Source: Fimbriiglobus sp043785105 (GTDB lineage: Bacteria > Planctomycetota > Planctomycetia > Gemmatales > Gemmataceae). Taken from it: 64,000 nt of DNA. Made by a program: the position numbers and the translations under genes. Position 1 is the first letter of the stretch, and each line of letters begins with the position of its first letter. The stretch lies in NCBI GenBank assembly GCA_043785105.1, contig JAYVXO010000193.1, forward strand, positions 75,955 through 139,954. The letters run 5' to 3'. Shown here in pieces: positions 43,299 through 51,580 of this stretch. Under the pieces are notes generated by a model. The model searched no databases. It worked only from the letters and a program-made list of their open reading frames with translations, and had not been told where the DNA came from.

Positions 43299-44618
43299 AT
43301 GATTCCTTTGCTTGTGAAGAAGCTACTGGTGCGGTCGGGGATCGCACGGCACTTGCCGATGACGGCGCGACTGACCGACGGCGGTTCGGAGCACGTCCAC
43401 TACTATTCCGACAAAATCCTTGCGGCGCCGATTGCGGAACTGCGGGATCCCGCCACCTTCCCGGAAATCGGCGGCATGGACGTGGTGAACCTGAACCTGG
43501 GTGCGCCGCAGTTCGATTCGCCCCTTTCCACTGGCAGACTCAGCGTCGATCGCCACGGCAAGCCGTCGGCGTGGGGCTTACCGGCACTTCGGGAGACGAT
43601 TAGCGGGCACTATCGCCGTCGGGACAAGCGGTTCTTTGACCCGCGTGACGAAGTGTTTATCACCCACGGCGCGACCGGAGCCTATTCCGCCGTGTTGGAT
43701 GCGTTCGTGAATCCCGGCGATCGGGTGGTGTTGTTCGACCCGTGTTCGCCGTTGTTTGCGGTGGGGGCGAAGTCGCGGCGGGCTTCCATTTCGTGGGTGA
43801 CGACTACGACCGAGAACGGGATTTTGAAATACGACGCTGATACGCTATCCGCCGCCCTGCGTGGGGCGAAATTGCTCGTGCTGGCCGACCCGACGAACCC
43901 GACCGGGGCGAGTTTTACGCCGGACGCGGTGGAACACCTGTTGTGGGCGGCGAGCCGTTCGGACGTGCTGATTTACCAAGACGAATCGTTCCGCCGATTC
44001 CGGTACGACGGCGCGAAGGGCACGTTGAATTCCCGCCCCGCTTCCTTCTGCCGCACGCTGAGTGCGGGTTCAATTACGCAAACCTACGGCCTCGGTTCTG
44101 CGCGGGTGGGGTGGCTAGCGGGGCCGCGGCATTTGATGAAAGCGTGCGCGTTGGCCGCGAACTTGTCAGCGCCTTTTGTGCCGACCGTTTGTCAGCAACT
44201 GGCGCTCCGAGAATTAGACGCCGAGGACGAACTCTTCGGCCCAGTCTTGGAGGAGTTCCGTGCCCGCCGTCGGTACACCGCCGACCGTCTCAAAACAATC
44301 GGGATCACCGCCGAAGCTCCCGCAAGTGGCTACTTCTTCTGGCTGGATGTGTCCCAATTCAAATTAGACGGCCGCACGTTTGCGGAACGGCTGATGAAAG
44401 AGCATCGAGTGTTGGTCGGCCCCGGATGTGTGTTCGGCCCGAGTTCCGCGAATTCCGTGCGGCTCAGTTTTGCGATCGAAGATGGGCGATTACGCGAAGG
44501 GCTTGCGCGACTTGCGACATTCGTGGCCAAACTGCGTGGGCAAACGACACCTGTTGTCAAACAGCAGGAGACGGCACCCGTGCTGAGTGAACGACCACCG
44601 ACGTTCACGCGGGTTTAG
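43299..44618 (+). CDS. Fold-type I aminotransferase-like protein lacking the PLP lysine
   Basis: A 439-residue protein of the aspartate aminotransferase class I/II. Most hallmarks are present: NLNLGAPQFDSP, HGATGAYSAVLDAFVNPGDR, DPTNPTGASF with the conserved Asn, YQDESFRRF with the Asp, GSARVGWLAGP with the phosphate-site Arg, and VRLSFA with the substrate-carboxylate Arg. The Schiff-base lysine expected in S-x-S-K-T-Y-G-L is replaced: the protein reads SITQTYGLGSARVG, with Gln261 (codon CAA, 44079-44081). Tyr in the DEAY block is Phe. Ordinary transamination seems impossible unless another residue helps. ATG at 43299 has CAGGAGG 7 bases upstream. Confidence 0.85.
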   Translation: MIPLLVKKLLVRSGIARHLPMTARLTDGGSEHVHYYSDKILAAPIAELRDPATFPEIGGMDVVNLNLGAPQFDSPLSTGRLSVDRHGKPSAWGLPALRETISGHYRRRDKRFFDPRDEVFITHGATGAYSAVLDAFVNPGDRVVLFDPCSPLFAVGAKSRRASISWVTTTTENGILKYDADTLSAALRGAKLLVLADPTNPTGASFTPDAVEHLLWAASRSDVLIYQDESFRRFRYDGAKGTLNSRPASFCRTLSAGSITQTYGLGSARVGWLAGPRHLMKACALAANLSAPFVPTVCQQLALRELDAEDELFGPVLEEFRARRRYTADRLKTIGITAEAPASGYFFWLDVSQFKLDGRTFAERLMKEHRVLVGPGCVFGPSSANSVRLSFAIEDGRLREGLARLATFVAKLRGQTTPVVKQQETAPVLSERPPTFTRV

Positions 44619-44630
44619 TAGCGATTTGGC

Positions 44631-45125
44631 TCATCCGAACAGCAACAGCACATTCCACGGCGGGGTTTGGTCGAACTCGCAGCCGACTTCGTAGTGCGGG
44701 CCGGTGTTGCGGCAACTTCGCACGATCACCGTGACCCACGGCACCGTCGTGGGCGCATTGATGGCCCGGACTTGAACGGCGGTACCGGGTGCCAATGCGG
44801 CCCCGGTGGCAATTCGCAGGCCGCCCGTCGAGCGATCCAGCACGTAGCCGTTCTCCGTACCCGCTTTCAGCGTCGATGCGGCAATCGTAATCTTGACCGG
44901 GGAACCTTCCCGGCGGAGCGAGTTCCGTCGGTTGGCGAACGACTGTTCGTCATTTTCCCAATCGCCAGGGCGACTGAGTTCAATGGGCGGGATCGGGTTC
45001 CGTGGCCCTCGTTTGCGAAGCGCCAGGATCGTGATTACGACTAGCCCCACCAAGCAACCAATCGCAATTGGCGAGTAGGGGAGAATGGATTCGATATTCA
45101 CGGCGAATAGGGTACTCGCAAGCAT
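44631..45125 (-). CDS. Membrane-anchored PilZ-domain protein
   Basis: A 164-residue protein with an N-terminal membrane helix (IAIGCLVGLVVITILAL, then RKRGPR) and a C-terminal PilZ domain. The c-di-GMP-binding motifs are recognisable: RRNSLRREG (R-x-x-x-R) and DRSTGGLRI (D/N-x-S-x-x-G), with YEVGCEF at the end. It probably senses c-di-GMP at the inner membrane. Convergent with the aminotransferase, 12 bases apart. Start ATG at 45125; about 240 bases upstream hold no gene. Confidence 0.85.
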   Translation of the reverse strand: MLASTLFAVNIESILPYSPIAIGCLVGLVVITILALRKRGPRNPIPPIELSRPGDWENDEQSFANRRNSLRREGSPVKITIAASTLKAGTENGYVLDRSTGGLRIATGAALAPGTAVQVRAINAPTTVPWVTVIVRSCRNTGPHYEVGCEFDQTPPWNVLLLFG

Positions 45126-45367
45126 GGGACCACCACCTCGGGGAAGGGTTTGACGCCTTCAAACAGCCGAGTTTCAGCCTTGGGAATCGGTCCGCCCGAT
45201 TCACCGGATCCGTCTGTTGCAAATCTATAACACAACTGGCGTCGCGGTGGCAATTTGTACGGGTTTGTATGAAAACTCTGGAAATGGCACGACCCGGACT
45301 GGTGCCCGGATCGTGAAGTTTGTTGGCGGAGCGAAATGTTGTAACCACAACAGTACAGCAGTCCGGA

Positions 45368-46480
45368 CTAACGCATCCGTTGATACGAAGTTGGCACACC
45401 CTGCGTACCGCTGCTTGGCGTGGTGCCGGGCGTCGAACCGAGGCGGAAGGTCATCTTCTCCCCGCTGACGGTGGTTTCGACTTTGCCCCAGTTGTACGTG
45501 AACGCCACTTTGCCGGTCACGATCACTTGGCCGGTTCCGGGGATGACGCTGAGTTCATCACAAGTTCCTTCACCACCCGGCGTAATGAACGTGACTTTGC
45601 CACCCGCCCGCATCGTGGACATGTTCGCGCCGGAGTCCGACGGCGACTTCACTTCGACCTTGTCCGAGATCACCTTCAAGTAAATGTCGTCGCCGTCCTT
45701 GACTTCAAACCGGGGCCGTTCGTCGCCCATGTGCAACAAAACTTTCAGCTTCTTCTCCAAGTTGCGTGCCGGTTCGCTTGGCGCCTCAGTCGGAATCGCT
45801 TGGGCGCGGGGTTCCCAAGTCGGTGTTGTTGGAACCGGCGGGGTCGGTTTGGCGAGCGGCGGTTGCGTCGCTGGAATTCGTGGTATCTCTTGCGCGACAA
45901 CGGCGGCTTGCACCGGAACCGGAGCCGATGGTGTCGGGATTCGTTCGATAACAATCGGTGCAGGGATTGTTGGCGGTGCAGGGGTCGGTGTGACTGCAAC
46001 AGGTTCTGGGAATGATGGAAGCGTAAATCCACTGACGGGATTGGCCGGGATCGGTAGAGGTTGTGGCGTAGGAAGTCTTAAAGGTTCGGTACCCAGACTT
46101 GGTATCTTATGTTCGATCACATGCTCTTTGAATTGCGAAAATACTGGCTCGCTTAGCCCGATCGTTGGCGGCAACGGAACCGCTATGAGCGGCGCGGGTG
46201 CAGCACTTAGCCCCGGAAGCGATGGTGTGTTGATGTCCGGGATCACCGGGATGACTGCGGGGGCCGGGATCATCGGTGCGCCGGACATCGGCACATCGGC
46301 GACTTTTGGCACCGGGATCGGGATCGGCGGTTCTTGGTACACGACCCGAGCAACCTGATGCGGTTTGCCGGGGGTACACGAGACGATGCCATTCTGCGAT
46401 GGCACGTCCGCAACAGCCGCAAGGCCACCGAGAGACAATCCCAGTGTGCCAATTAACAATTTCCAACGTGTTCGGTTCAT
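45368..46480 (-). CDS. Exported Pro-rich protein with OstA/LptA-like C-terminus
   Basis: A 370-residue exported protein. After the signal peptide (LLIGTLGLSLGGLAAVADV) comes a long Pro/Ala/Ile/Thr-rich region with TPAPPTIPAPIVIERIPTPS style sequence (about residues 40-240). The C-terminal 110 residues (FEVKDGDDIYLKVISDKVEV, GGKVTFITPGGEGTCDELSV, GQVIVTGKVAFTYNWGKVET) resemble the beta-jellyroll repeats of OstA/LptA lipopolysaccharide-transport proteins. The Pro-rich part could span the periplasm. Start ATG at 46480. Confidence 0.65.
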   Translation of the reverse strand: MNRTRWKLLIGTLGLSLGGLAAVADVPSQNGIVSCTPGKPHQVARVVYQEPPIPIPVPKVADVPMSGAPMIPAPAVIPVIPDINTPSLPGLSAAPAPLIAVPLPPTIGLSEPVFSQFKEHVIEHKIPSLGTEPLRLPTPQPLPIPANPVSGFTLPSFPEPVAVTPTPAPPTIPAPIVIERIPTPSAPVPVQAAVVAQEIPRIPATQPPLAKPTPPVPTTPTWEPRAQAIPTEAPSEPARNLEKKLKVLLHMGDERPRFEVKDGDDIYLKVISDKVEVKSPSDSGANMSTMRAGGKVTFITPGGEGTCDELSVIPGTGQVIVTGKVAFTYNWGKVETTVSGEKMTFRLGSTPGTTPSSGTQGVPTSYQRMR

Positions 46481-46638
46481 AATCCTTTACTCCCGATGGG
46501 GGCGGCGGCATCCTGTGCTGCCACGGGCGACGGAAAATAGCACCACCGCGCCCCCCTGTCTGCGCCAATTTGGGCAACCTCGACGGCAAGAAGTTCGACT
46601 GGTATGATCCAGGTTGATGACCCCATCAGGAGGAACCC

Positions 46639-46884
46639 GTGCCAACCATCACCATCCCCGACGACACGTACCAACGACTCCAACTCAAAGCGGCACGACT
46701 GCACATTAGCGTCGAACACCTCATTGCCCCGGCACTGCAACAAGTGGCTGACGACGAACCGGGTGCCCCGCTTTCTGGGGACGCTTGGCGGGCCGAACTT
46801 GAGGCATGGAGGCAAGAGGCCGCAAGCCGTGACAGTCGCTACCCGACTGACCATGTCCTCGATGTCAGCCGCGAGGCGATGTAA
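46639..46884 (+). CDS. Small antitoxin-like ribbon-helix-helix protein
   Basis: An 81-residue protein. The N-terminus PTITIPDDTYQRLQLKAARL followed by HISVEHLIAPALQQ is a ribbon-helix-helix DNA-binding pattern of antitoxins; the C-terminus has REAASRDSRYPTDH and ends in DVSREAM, typical of toxin-wrapping tails. GTG at 46639 has AGGAGGAACCC upstream, an excellent ribosome site. The stop overlaps the ATG of a truncated toxin-like frame, the usual antitoxin-toxin coupling. Confidence 0.75.
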   Translation: MPTITIPDDTYQRLQLKAARLHISVEHLIAPALQQVADDEPGAPLSGDAWRAELEAWRQEAASRDSRYPTDHVLDVSREAM

Positions 46885-46937
46885 TGCTTCTTGACCCGAA
46901 CATGGTCGCGGGTTCGGCTATCCCTCCAAGTCCTTGA
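46884..46937 (+). pseudogene. Truncated VapC-like toxin start
   Basis: The frame MLLDPNMVAGSAIPPSP overlaps the antitoxin stop by one base and then stops at 46935. The first residues (M-L-L-D-x-N) fit the opening strand of PIN-domain VapC toxins (usually M-x-L-D-T-N-V-x). The rest of the toxin is absent; the next gene starts at 47013. This is best read as a deleted toxin. Confidence 0.4.
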
Positions 46938-47012
46938 CCAATCGTAGCGTCCACGTTTCCACGGCTATAATCAACTCCATCTCACAACAATTGGCACGCG
47001 GGGTTCTGCGAT

Positions 47013-47993
47013 ATGGCTCGTCCAAAAGTGTTTGTGGCGCGGCGTATCCCGGATGTGGGATTGAAGCTCCTCGAAGCGAATTTCGACGTTGATGTTTGGC
47101 CGGAACGGCTGCCGCCTTCTGCCGACGTGTTGCGTGTCAAGGTGCGGGATTGTGACGGTCTGCTCTCTTTGTTGACGGACAAAGTGGATGTGGCACTGTT
47201 GGCAGCGGCGCCGCGATTGAAGGTGGTCAGTAATTTCGCGGTCGGGTTCAACAACGTTGATGTGGCCGCTTGCACGGCGCGCAAAATCCCGGTCGGCAAC
47301 ACCCCCGGCGTGCTGACCGAAGCGACCGCTGACATCGCGGTGACACTGCTCCTGGCCGCCGCCCGACGACTGGGCGAAAGCGCAACCGATGCGAAAGAAG
47401 GTCGCTGGTACACCTGGGAACCGCTCGGGTGGCTGGGCGCGGATTTGAAGGGTCGAACCCTGGGGATTGTCGGCATGGGCCGCATCGGTTTTGCGACTGC
47501 GAAGCGGTTGCACCACGGTTGGGGAATGAAAGTTCTCTACACCGCACGCACGGCCAAACCAGATGCGAATCGGGAACTTCAGGCCACACACGTGGACCTC
47601 GACACGCTACTTGCGGAGGGCGATTTTGTCTCAGTCCACGCCGATCTAAACCCGACGACGCAGGGGCTATTCAGCACCGAACAGTTCGCCAAAATGAAAC
47701 GCAGTGCCGTGTTCATTAACACGAGTCGTGGCCCGCTTGTCGATCAAGTGGCGTTGGCGGATGCGCTGCGGCGGAACGTGATCTTTGCTGCCGGGCTGGA
47801 TGTCACCGACCCCGAACCGTTGCCGCCGAATCACGAACTTTACCAGCTCCCGAACTGTGTGATCGCGCCGCACATTGCCAGTGCCACCATCGACACCCGC
47901 AACGCGATGGCCACGATCGCCGCGCAGAACCTGATCGCCGGTCTCGAAGGCCGCAAACTGGTACACTGCGTGAATCCCGAAGTCCAAGTTTGA
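47013..47993 (+). CDS. D-isomer-specific 2-hydroxyacid dehydrogenase (glyoxylate reductase-like)
   Basis: A 326-residue NAD(P)-dependent reductase. The dinucleotide motif is GIVGMGRIGFATAKRL, the catalytic Arg is in NTSRGPLVDQ, the Glu in VTDPEPLPP and the His in APHIASATIDTRN, all in normal positions for GyaR/GhrB-type enzymes. It interconverts 2-keto and D-2-hydroxy acids such as glyoxylate or hydroxypyruvate. ATG at 47013; the following gene is an enolase-superfamily enzyme separated by a repeat. Confidence 0.93.
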   Translation: MARPKVFVARRIPDVGLKLLEANFDVDVWPERLPPSADVLRVKVRDCDGLLSLLTDKVDVALLAAAPRLKVVSNFAVGFNNVDVAACTARKIPVGNTPGVLTEATADIAVTLLLAAARRLGESATDAKEGRWYTWEPLGWLGADLKGRTLGIVGMGRIGFATAKRLHHGWGMKVLYTARTAKPDANRELQATHVDLDTLLAEGDFVSVHADLNPTTQGLFSTEQFAKMKRSAVFINTSRGPLVDQVALADALRRNVIFAAGLDVTDPEPLPPNHELYQLPNCVIAPHIASATIDTRNAMATIAAQNLIAGLEGRKLVHCVNPEVQV

Positions 47994-48015
47994 TCTGGCG
48001 TTCTCAAAAAGAATA

Positions 48016-48100
48016 TTCACCACAGAGGGCACGGAGAGCCACAGAGAAATCCAACACAGATTTTTTCTTCTCCGTGGTTCTCTGTGCCCTCTGTAGTGAA
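48016..48100. repeat. TTCACCACAGAGGGCACGGA palindromic repeat, copy 4
   Basis: Arms 48016-48042 and 48074-48100 are near-complementary around an AT-rich centre ending TTTTTTCTTCTCC. Same family as 17153. It lies between the hydroxyacid dehydrogenase and enolase-superfamily genes. Confidence 0.85.
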
Positions 48101-48226
48101 TGCTGATTTAAGAGTCCCAGAGCTTTTAATTGCACCCACAATCTCTTTCCGATGGCCACTTTTTATGCGACCGTCACCCCAGCGATACAAAGATTCAAGT
48201 CGATTGCTAATCCCAGGACGTCCGTT

Positions 48227-49327
48227 ATGAAAATCACGAAAGTTCTCGCGTATCGTGTCGAACTTCCCTTGCAGGAAACGAATTACAAATGGTCTGGCGG
48301 GAAATCGGTGACCGTGTTCGATAGCACGATTGTGCGCGTCGAAACGGATGCCGGTCTCATCGGCCACGGTGAAGTCTGTCCGCTCGGGCCGTATTATTTG
48401 CCCGCTTATGCCGAAGGCGTCCGAACCGGGTTGCGCGAACTCGGGCCGCACGTCCTCGGCGAAGACCCGCGACAACTTGGCAAACTCAACCGGGTCATGG
48501 ACGCCGCTTTGAAAGGGCATCCCTACGTCAAGAGCGGGATCGACATTGCGTGTTGGGACATTCTCGGCCAAGCGACCGGATTGCCCGTGTGCGAGCTACT
48601 TGGGGGACGCTACGGAAATGACGTTCCGCTTTATCGCGCCATCTCGCAGGAATCGCCGGATGAGATGGCGAATCGCGTTGCGTCCTATCGCGCCGAGGGC
48701 TATCGACGCTTTCAACTCAAAGTCGGCGGCGATCCCGACGTGGACATCGCGCGCATTCGTGCCGTAGCGGCCAAACTCTTGCCCGGTGATCGACTCATCG
48801 CCGATGCCAACACGGGCTGGACGCAGCATGAAGCGATGCGAGTCGTGCGCGCCGTCCAGGATGTCGATGTCTACATCGAGCAACCCTGTCTGACCTACGA
48901 GGAATGTCTCAGCGTGCGGCGACACACGAATCACCCGTTCGTTCTCGATGAAAATATCGACAGTCTCGACGTTCTGTTGCGGGCGAAAGCGGATCTGGCA
49001 ATGGACGTGGTGAACTTAAAAATCAGTAAACTCGGCGGCCTCACGAAGACCAAACAAGCCCGCGACCTCTGTGTCAGTATGGGAATCGCCATGACACTGG
49101 AAGACAGTTGGGGCAGTGACATCGCAACGGCGACAATCGCACACCTCGCCCACAGCACGCCGACGGAATTCCTGTTCACCAGCACCGACTTCAACAGTTA
49201 CGTCACTGTCTCCACAGCCGAGGGCGCACCCCACCGGGTCAACGGTCGAATGGCCGCGTCACACAAACCTGGCCTCGGTATCCGTCCAATCCTGAAGGTG
49301 CTCGGCACGCCGGTTGTGACCGTCTAG
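48227..49327 (+). CDS. Enolase-superfamily dehydratase/racemase (mandelate racemase group)
   Basis: A 366-residue enzyme of the mandelate racemase/muconate-lactonizing group. Active-site blocks: FQLKVGGDPDVD (base Lys), LIADANTGW, VYIEQPCLTY and VLDENIDS (metal ligands D, E, D) and NLKISKLGGLTK (second Lys). ALKGHPYVKSGIDIACWDIL and YRAISQESPDEMA fit the cis-3-hydroxy-L-proline dehydratase or hydroxyproline-betaine epimerase subgroups best, a tentative call. ATG at 48227 starts at MKITKVLAY; the upstream extension adds no homology. Confidence 0.88.
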   Translation: MKITKVLAYRVELPLQETNYKWSGGKSVTVFDSTIVRVETDAGLIGHGEVCPLGPYYLPAYAEGVRTGLRELGPHVLGEDPRQLGKLNRVMDAALKGHPYVKSGIDIACWDILGQATGLPVCELLGGRYGNDVPLYRAISQESPDEMANRVASYRAEGYRRFQLKVGGDPDVDIARIRAVAAKLLPGDRLIADANTGWTQHEAMRVVRAVQDVDVYIEQPCLTYEECLSVRRHTNHPFVLDENIDSLDVLLRAKADLAMDVVNLKISKLGGLTKTKQARDLCVSMGIAMTLEDSWGSDIATATIAHLAHSTPTEFLFTSTDFNSYVTVSTAEGAPHRVNGRMAASHKPGLGIRPILKVLGTPVVTV

Positions 49328-49460
49328 CAATTTTGTTAGCCAGCAAATGCGTTACACCCAAACGCCAACCCCGGCAACAAATCTCCGCACGGTGGCCAGT
49401 CGTGAACTACGGTTGACACACGTACCGTTGCCTGAGTTCGCCTGCATTAGGATTTGTTCG

Positions 49461-50537
49461 ATGCAGCTTTATTGTCCCAGTTGCAAAACTTCGATCCCGG
49501 CTACCGAACGCTGCCCGAATTGTGGCGATCGGCTGGTCACGCCGGCGGAAATCTTTGCGTCCTCCGGGGAATTGCACTCACCCCCGCCGGAGTTGATTCG
49601 CCCCACGTCGTTCGGTCGAATTGTGGTCGGGACCATCGTTTCGATCGGACTTTACATCGGGTTGCGCGAAGAAGTTCTCGGGCTTGTTGCGGCCTCGGAG
49701 GTTGAGAACCCGTTCGGGGATGCCACCGCGATTGCGCTGACGTTAACGTTGCGGACGGTCAGCATCCTTGTCGGTGGACTGTTCGCCGGAGCCGGTCGAA
49801 CCCACGGGTTCCTGACGGGGTGGATTACGGGACTTGTCTGCGGCGGTCTCTTGCTCGGCGTCGATCTGATGGGCGGGCACAAGCCGACTGCGCTGGATTG
49901 GGGTGCAACCGTCGGACTGGCCGTGATCGCCGCGATGGCGAGTGTTGTCGGGAGCCGGGTTTGGCCGCCGGTCGTGGACATTCCGGTACCAGTGACCAAC
50001 CCACGCGGGAGTTCGTTAGCCCGCCTGGCGACTCAAGACGACGACGAACAAAAAGTCCGCCCGACCGCGTGGTTTCGACTTGGTCTTGCCGTTGCCATCG
50101 GCGTCGTGGGGATCGCACTTTCGGAATCGTTGCGGGTGGGAATCAAGAAAACGTCCGGTGGCGCGCTCAACCTGGGCACGCCACTGCAAGGGCCGTACAT
50201 CGACTTTGCGTTAGCCACGTTTGGGTTAGCATTGGCAGGGACCGTTGCCGGTGGAAATACGGGTGCCGGGTTCCGCCACGGTGTCTTCTTCGGCATTGGC
50301 ACGGGGTTGCTAACCACGATACTCCTGGCGAGCGGCAACGCCTCGGTGCTACCACCAATCGAAGGACTGCTCGGGACGTTCGGCATCGCGGTGGAATCGG
50401 CACGAACAGGCAGTGGGTTAGTGACTGTGTTCGCCACGGTCTTCACGATTTGCGTTTTGGCGTCGTTGTTCGGCTCGATTCTGTTGCCAACGGTGGCGCC
50501 AAAATGGCGCCGCAGCCGGTTGACGGAGCAAGCGTAA
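49461..50537 (+). CDS. Zinc-ribbon integral membrane protein, hypothetical
   Basis: A 358-residue protein. A single zinc ribbon at the N-terminus (LYCPSCKTSI plus RCPNCGDRLV) is followed by about seven hydrophobic segments (IVVGTIVSIGLYIGL, SILVGGLFAGAGRTHGFL, FATVFTICVLASLFGSILL and others) with a charged loop near residue 190. No transporter family recognised. ATG at 49461 directly starts at the ribbon. It is convergent with the ImpE-like gene, only 3 bases apart. Confidence 0.7.
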   Translation: MQLYCPSCKTSIPATERCPNCGDRLVTPAEIFASSGELHSPPPELIRPTSFGRIVVGTIVSIGLYIGLREEVLGLVAASEVENPFGDATAIALTLTLRTVSILVGGLFAGAGRTHGFLTGWITGLVCGGLLLGVDLMGGHKPTALDWGATVGLAVIAAMASVVGSRVWPPVVDIPVPVTNPRGSSLARLATQDDDEQKVRPTAWFRLGLAVAIGVVGIALSESLRVGIKKTSGGALNLGTPLQGPYIDFALATFGLALAGTVAGGNTGAGFRHGVFFGIGTGLLTTILLASGNASVLPPIEGLLGTFGIAVESARTGSGLVTVFATVFTICVLASLFGSILLPTVAPKWRRSRLTEQA

Positions 50538-50540
50538 GTT

Positions 50541-51317
50541 TCAGTGGTTCCGGCGCAGGTCGATCTGCCGGCATTCCCCCAAGCGAATTTCTTCGTCGCC
50601 CATCATCCAAACCCGGCTCCCCAGGCCAACCACGGGGCCGTCGTCGTTGCTGGTCCAATCGGTTTCCAGTCCCGTTGCGAAGACGCCGTCCGCCTCTGCG
50701 GAACCGGGGTAGATCAACGGCAACACCACCGCGATTTCTTCGCCCGTGTGGTACCGGAGTTGCGCCGGGCGGAAGGCCGCGTCGAGAATCCCGACCACCG
50801 GGGCCAATCGAACGGACTGCAATTCTTCCAAGCTGATCCACACGTATTCACTGCCGACGAACGCTTCCAACACCGACCCGAAGCGGTCGTCAATGTCCCG
50901 CAGCCCTTCAAACTCCCGGCCGTCCACGTGCCCGCTCAACTCCGGCGATTGCTGATCCGCCCGATCGGTCCACCGCGTTGCGGCAAGTCCGTCACCACGT
51001 TGGACATCCCGAAAGGCCCGCCAGCGCAGCCGGAAATGGGGCGGCGGATCGGCCTGCATCACGGTTCGCTTGCCACGCATCCGCCGGTGTTGGGCTTTCA
51101 CAATCCGCATAAACTGCCGCCGCGACGCCCGCCACGTCCGGTCGTCGGATTCGATGGCGAAGAGTTGTTCACGGGCGTCGTGCAATTGCCCTCCGAGGGT
51201 GAGTAGTTCAAACAACATCAGTTGCGCCGCCCCAGTCGGTTCCCGCAGCACGACGGATTGTTGCAACTCAATCGCCTCCGCCAATCGGCCGTCTCGGAGC
51301 GCATCTTGTGGTGTCAT
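50541..51317 (-). CDS. ImpE/TagJ-family protein, orphan
   Basis: A 258-residue protein resembling ImpE/TagJ, an accessory protein of type VI secretion. Blocks: DALRDGRLAEAIELQQSVVL, TGAAQLMLFELLTLGGQLHD, HVDGREFEGLRDIDDRFGSV, YVWISLEELQSVRL and RPAQLRYHTGEEIAVVLPLI, and GLGSRVWMMGDEEI at the C-terminus. The N-terminal half is TPR-like. No other type VI genes are in the window, so either the system is elsewhere or this is an orphan. The start ATG is at 51317. Confidence 0.8.
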   Translation of the reverse strand: MTPQDALRDGRLAEAIELQQSVVLREPTGAAQLMLFELLTLGGQLHDAREQLFAIESDDRTWRASRRQFMRIVKAQHRRMRGKRTVMQADPPPHFRLRWRAFRDVQRGDGLAATRWTDRADQQSPELSGHVDGREFEGLRDIDDRFGSVLEAFVGSEYVWISLEELQSVRLAPVVGILDAAFRPAQLRYHTGEEIAVVLPLIYPGSAEADGVFATGLETDWTSNDDGPVVGLGSRVWMMGDEEIRLGECRQIDLRRNH

Positions 51318-51436
51318 GGCACGAAGTTTTTTTGAGAAAGGGGCAGGGGGAACAATCAGAATTGTATCGGTATCGAGCGGGCAACGACGCGGGTCATCGG
51401 TACAACAGGTTTCTCTGGGTGTCGAAGATAAGAACG

Positions 51437-51521
51437 TTCACCGCAGAGGCGCAGAGGACGCAAAGAAATCCATTTGAATTGGTTTTCGATTGCTCGGCGC
51501 TCTCTGCGACTCTGCGGTGAA
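51437..51521. repeat. TTCACCGCAGAGGCGCAGAG palindromic repeat, copy 5
   Basis: Arms 51437-51457 and 51501-51521 are near-complementary; the centre is GAATTGGTTTTCGATTGCTC. It sits in the spacer between the divergent ImpE-like and cbiQ genes, about 60 bases before cbiQ. Confidence 0.8.
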
Positions 51522-51580
51522 TCCGCTTTTCTGAAGCCCATCGAATTGGGTTGTAAACACTACCTTCACGATCGGCCACC

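Noticed and set aside
45684..46358. Gly/Ser-rich 224-codon frame on the plus strand
   Set aside because: It is the exact complement of the Pro/Ala-rich part of the OstA-like gene, where Pro codons read as Gly on the other strand.
49347..49460. N-terminal extension of the zinc-ribbon membrane protein
   Set aside because: The 38 extra residues do not look coding, and the zinc ribbon starts directly at ATG 49461.
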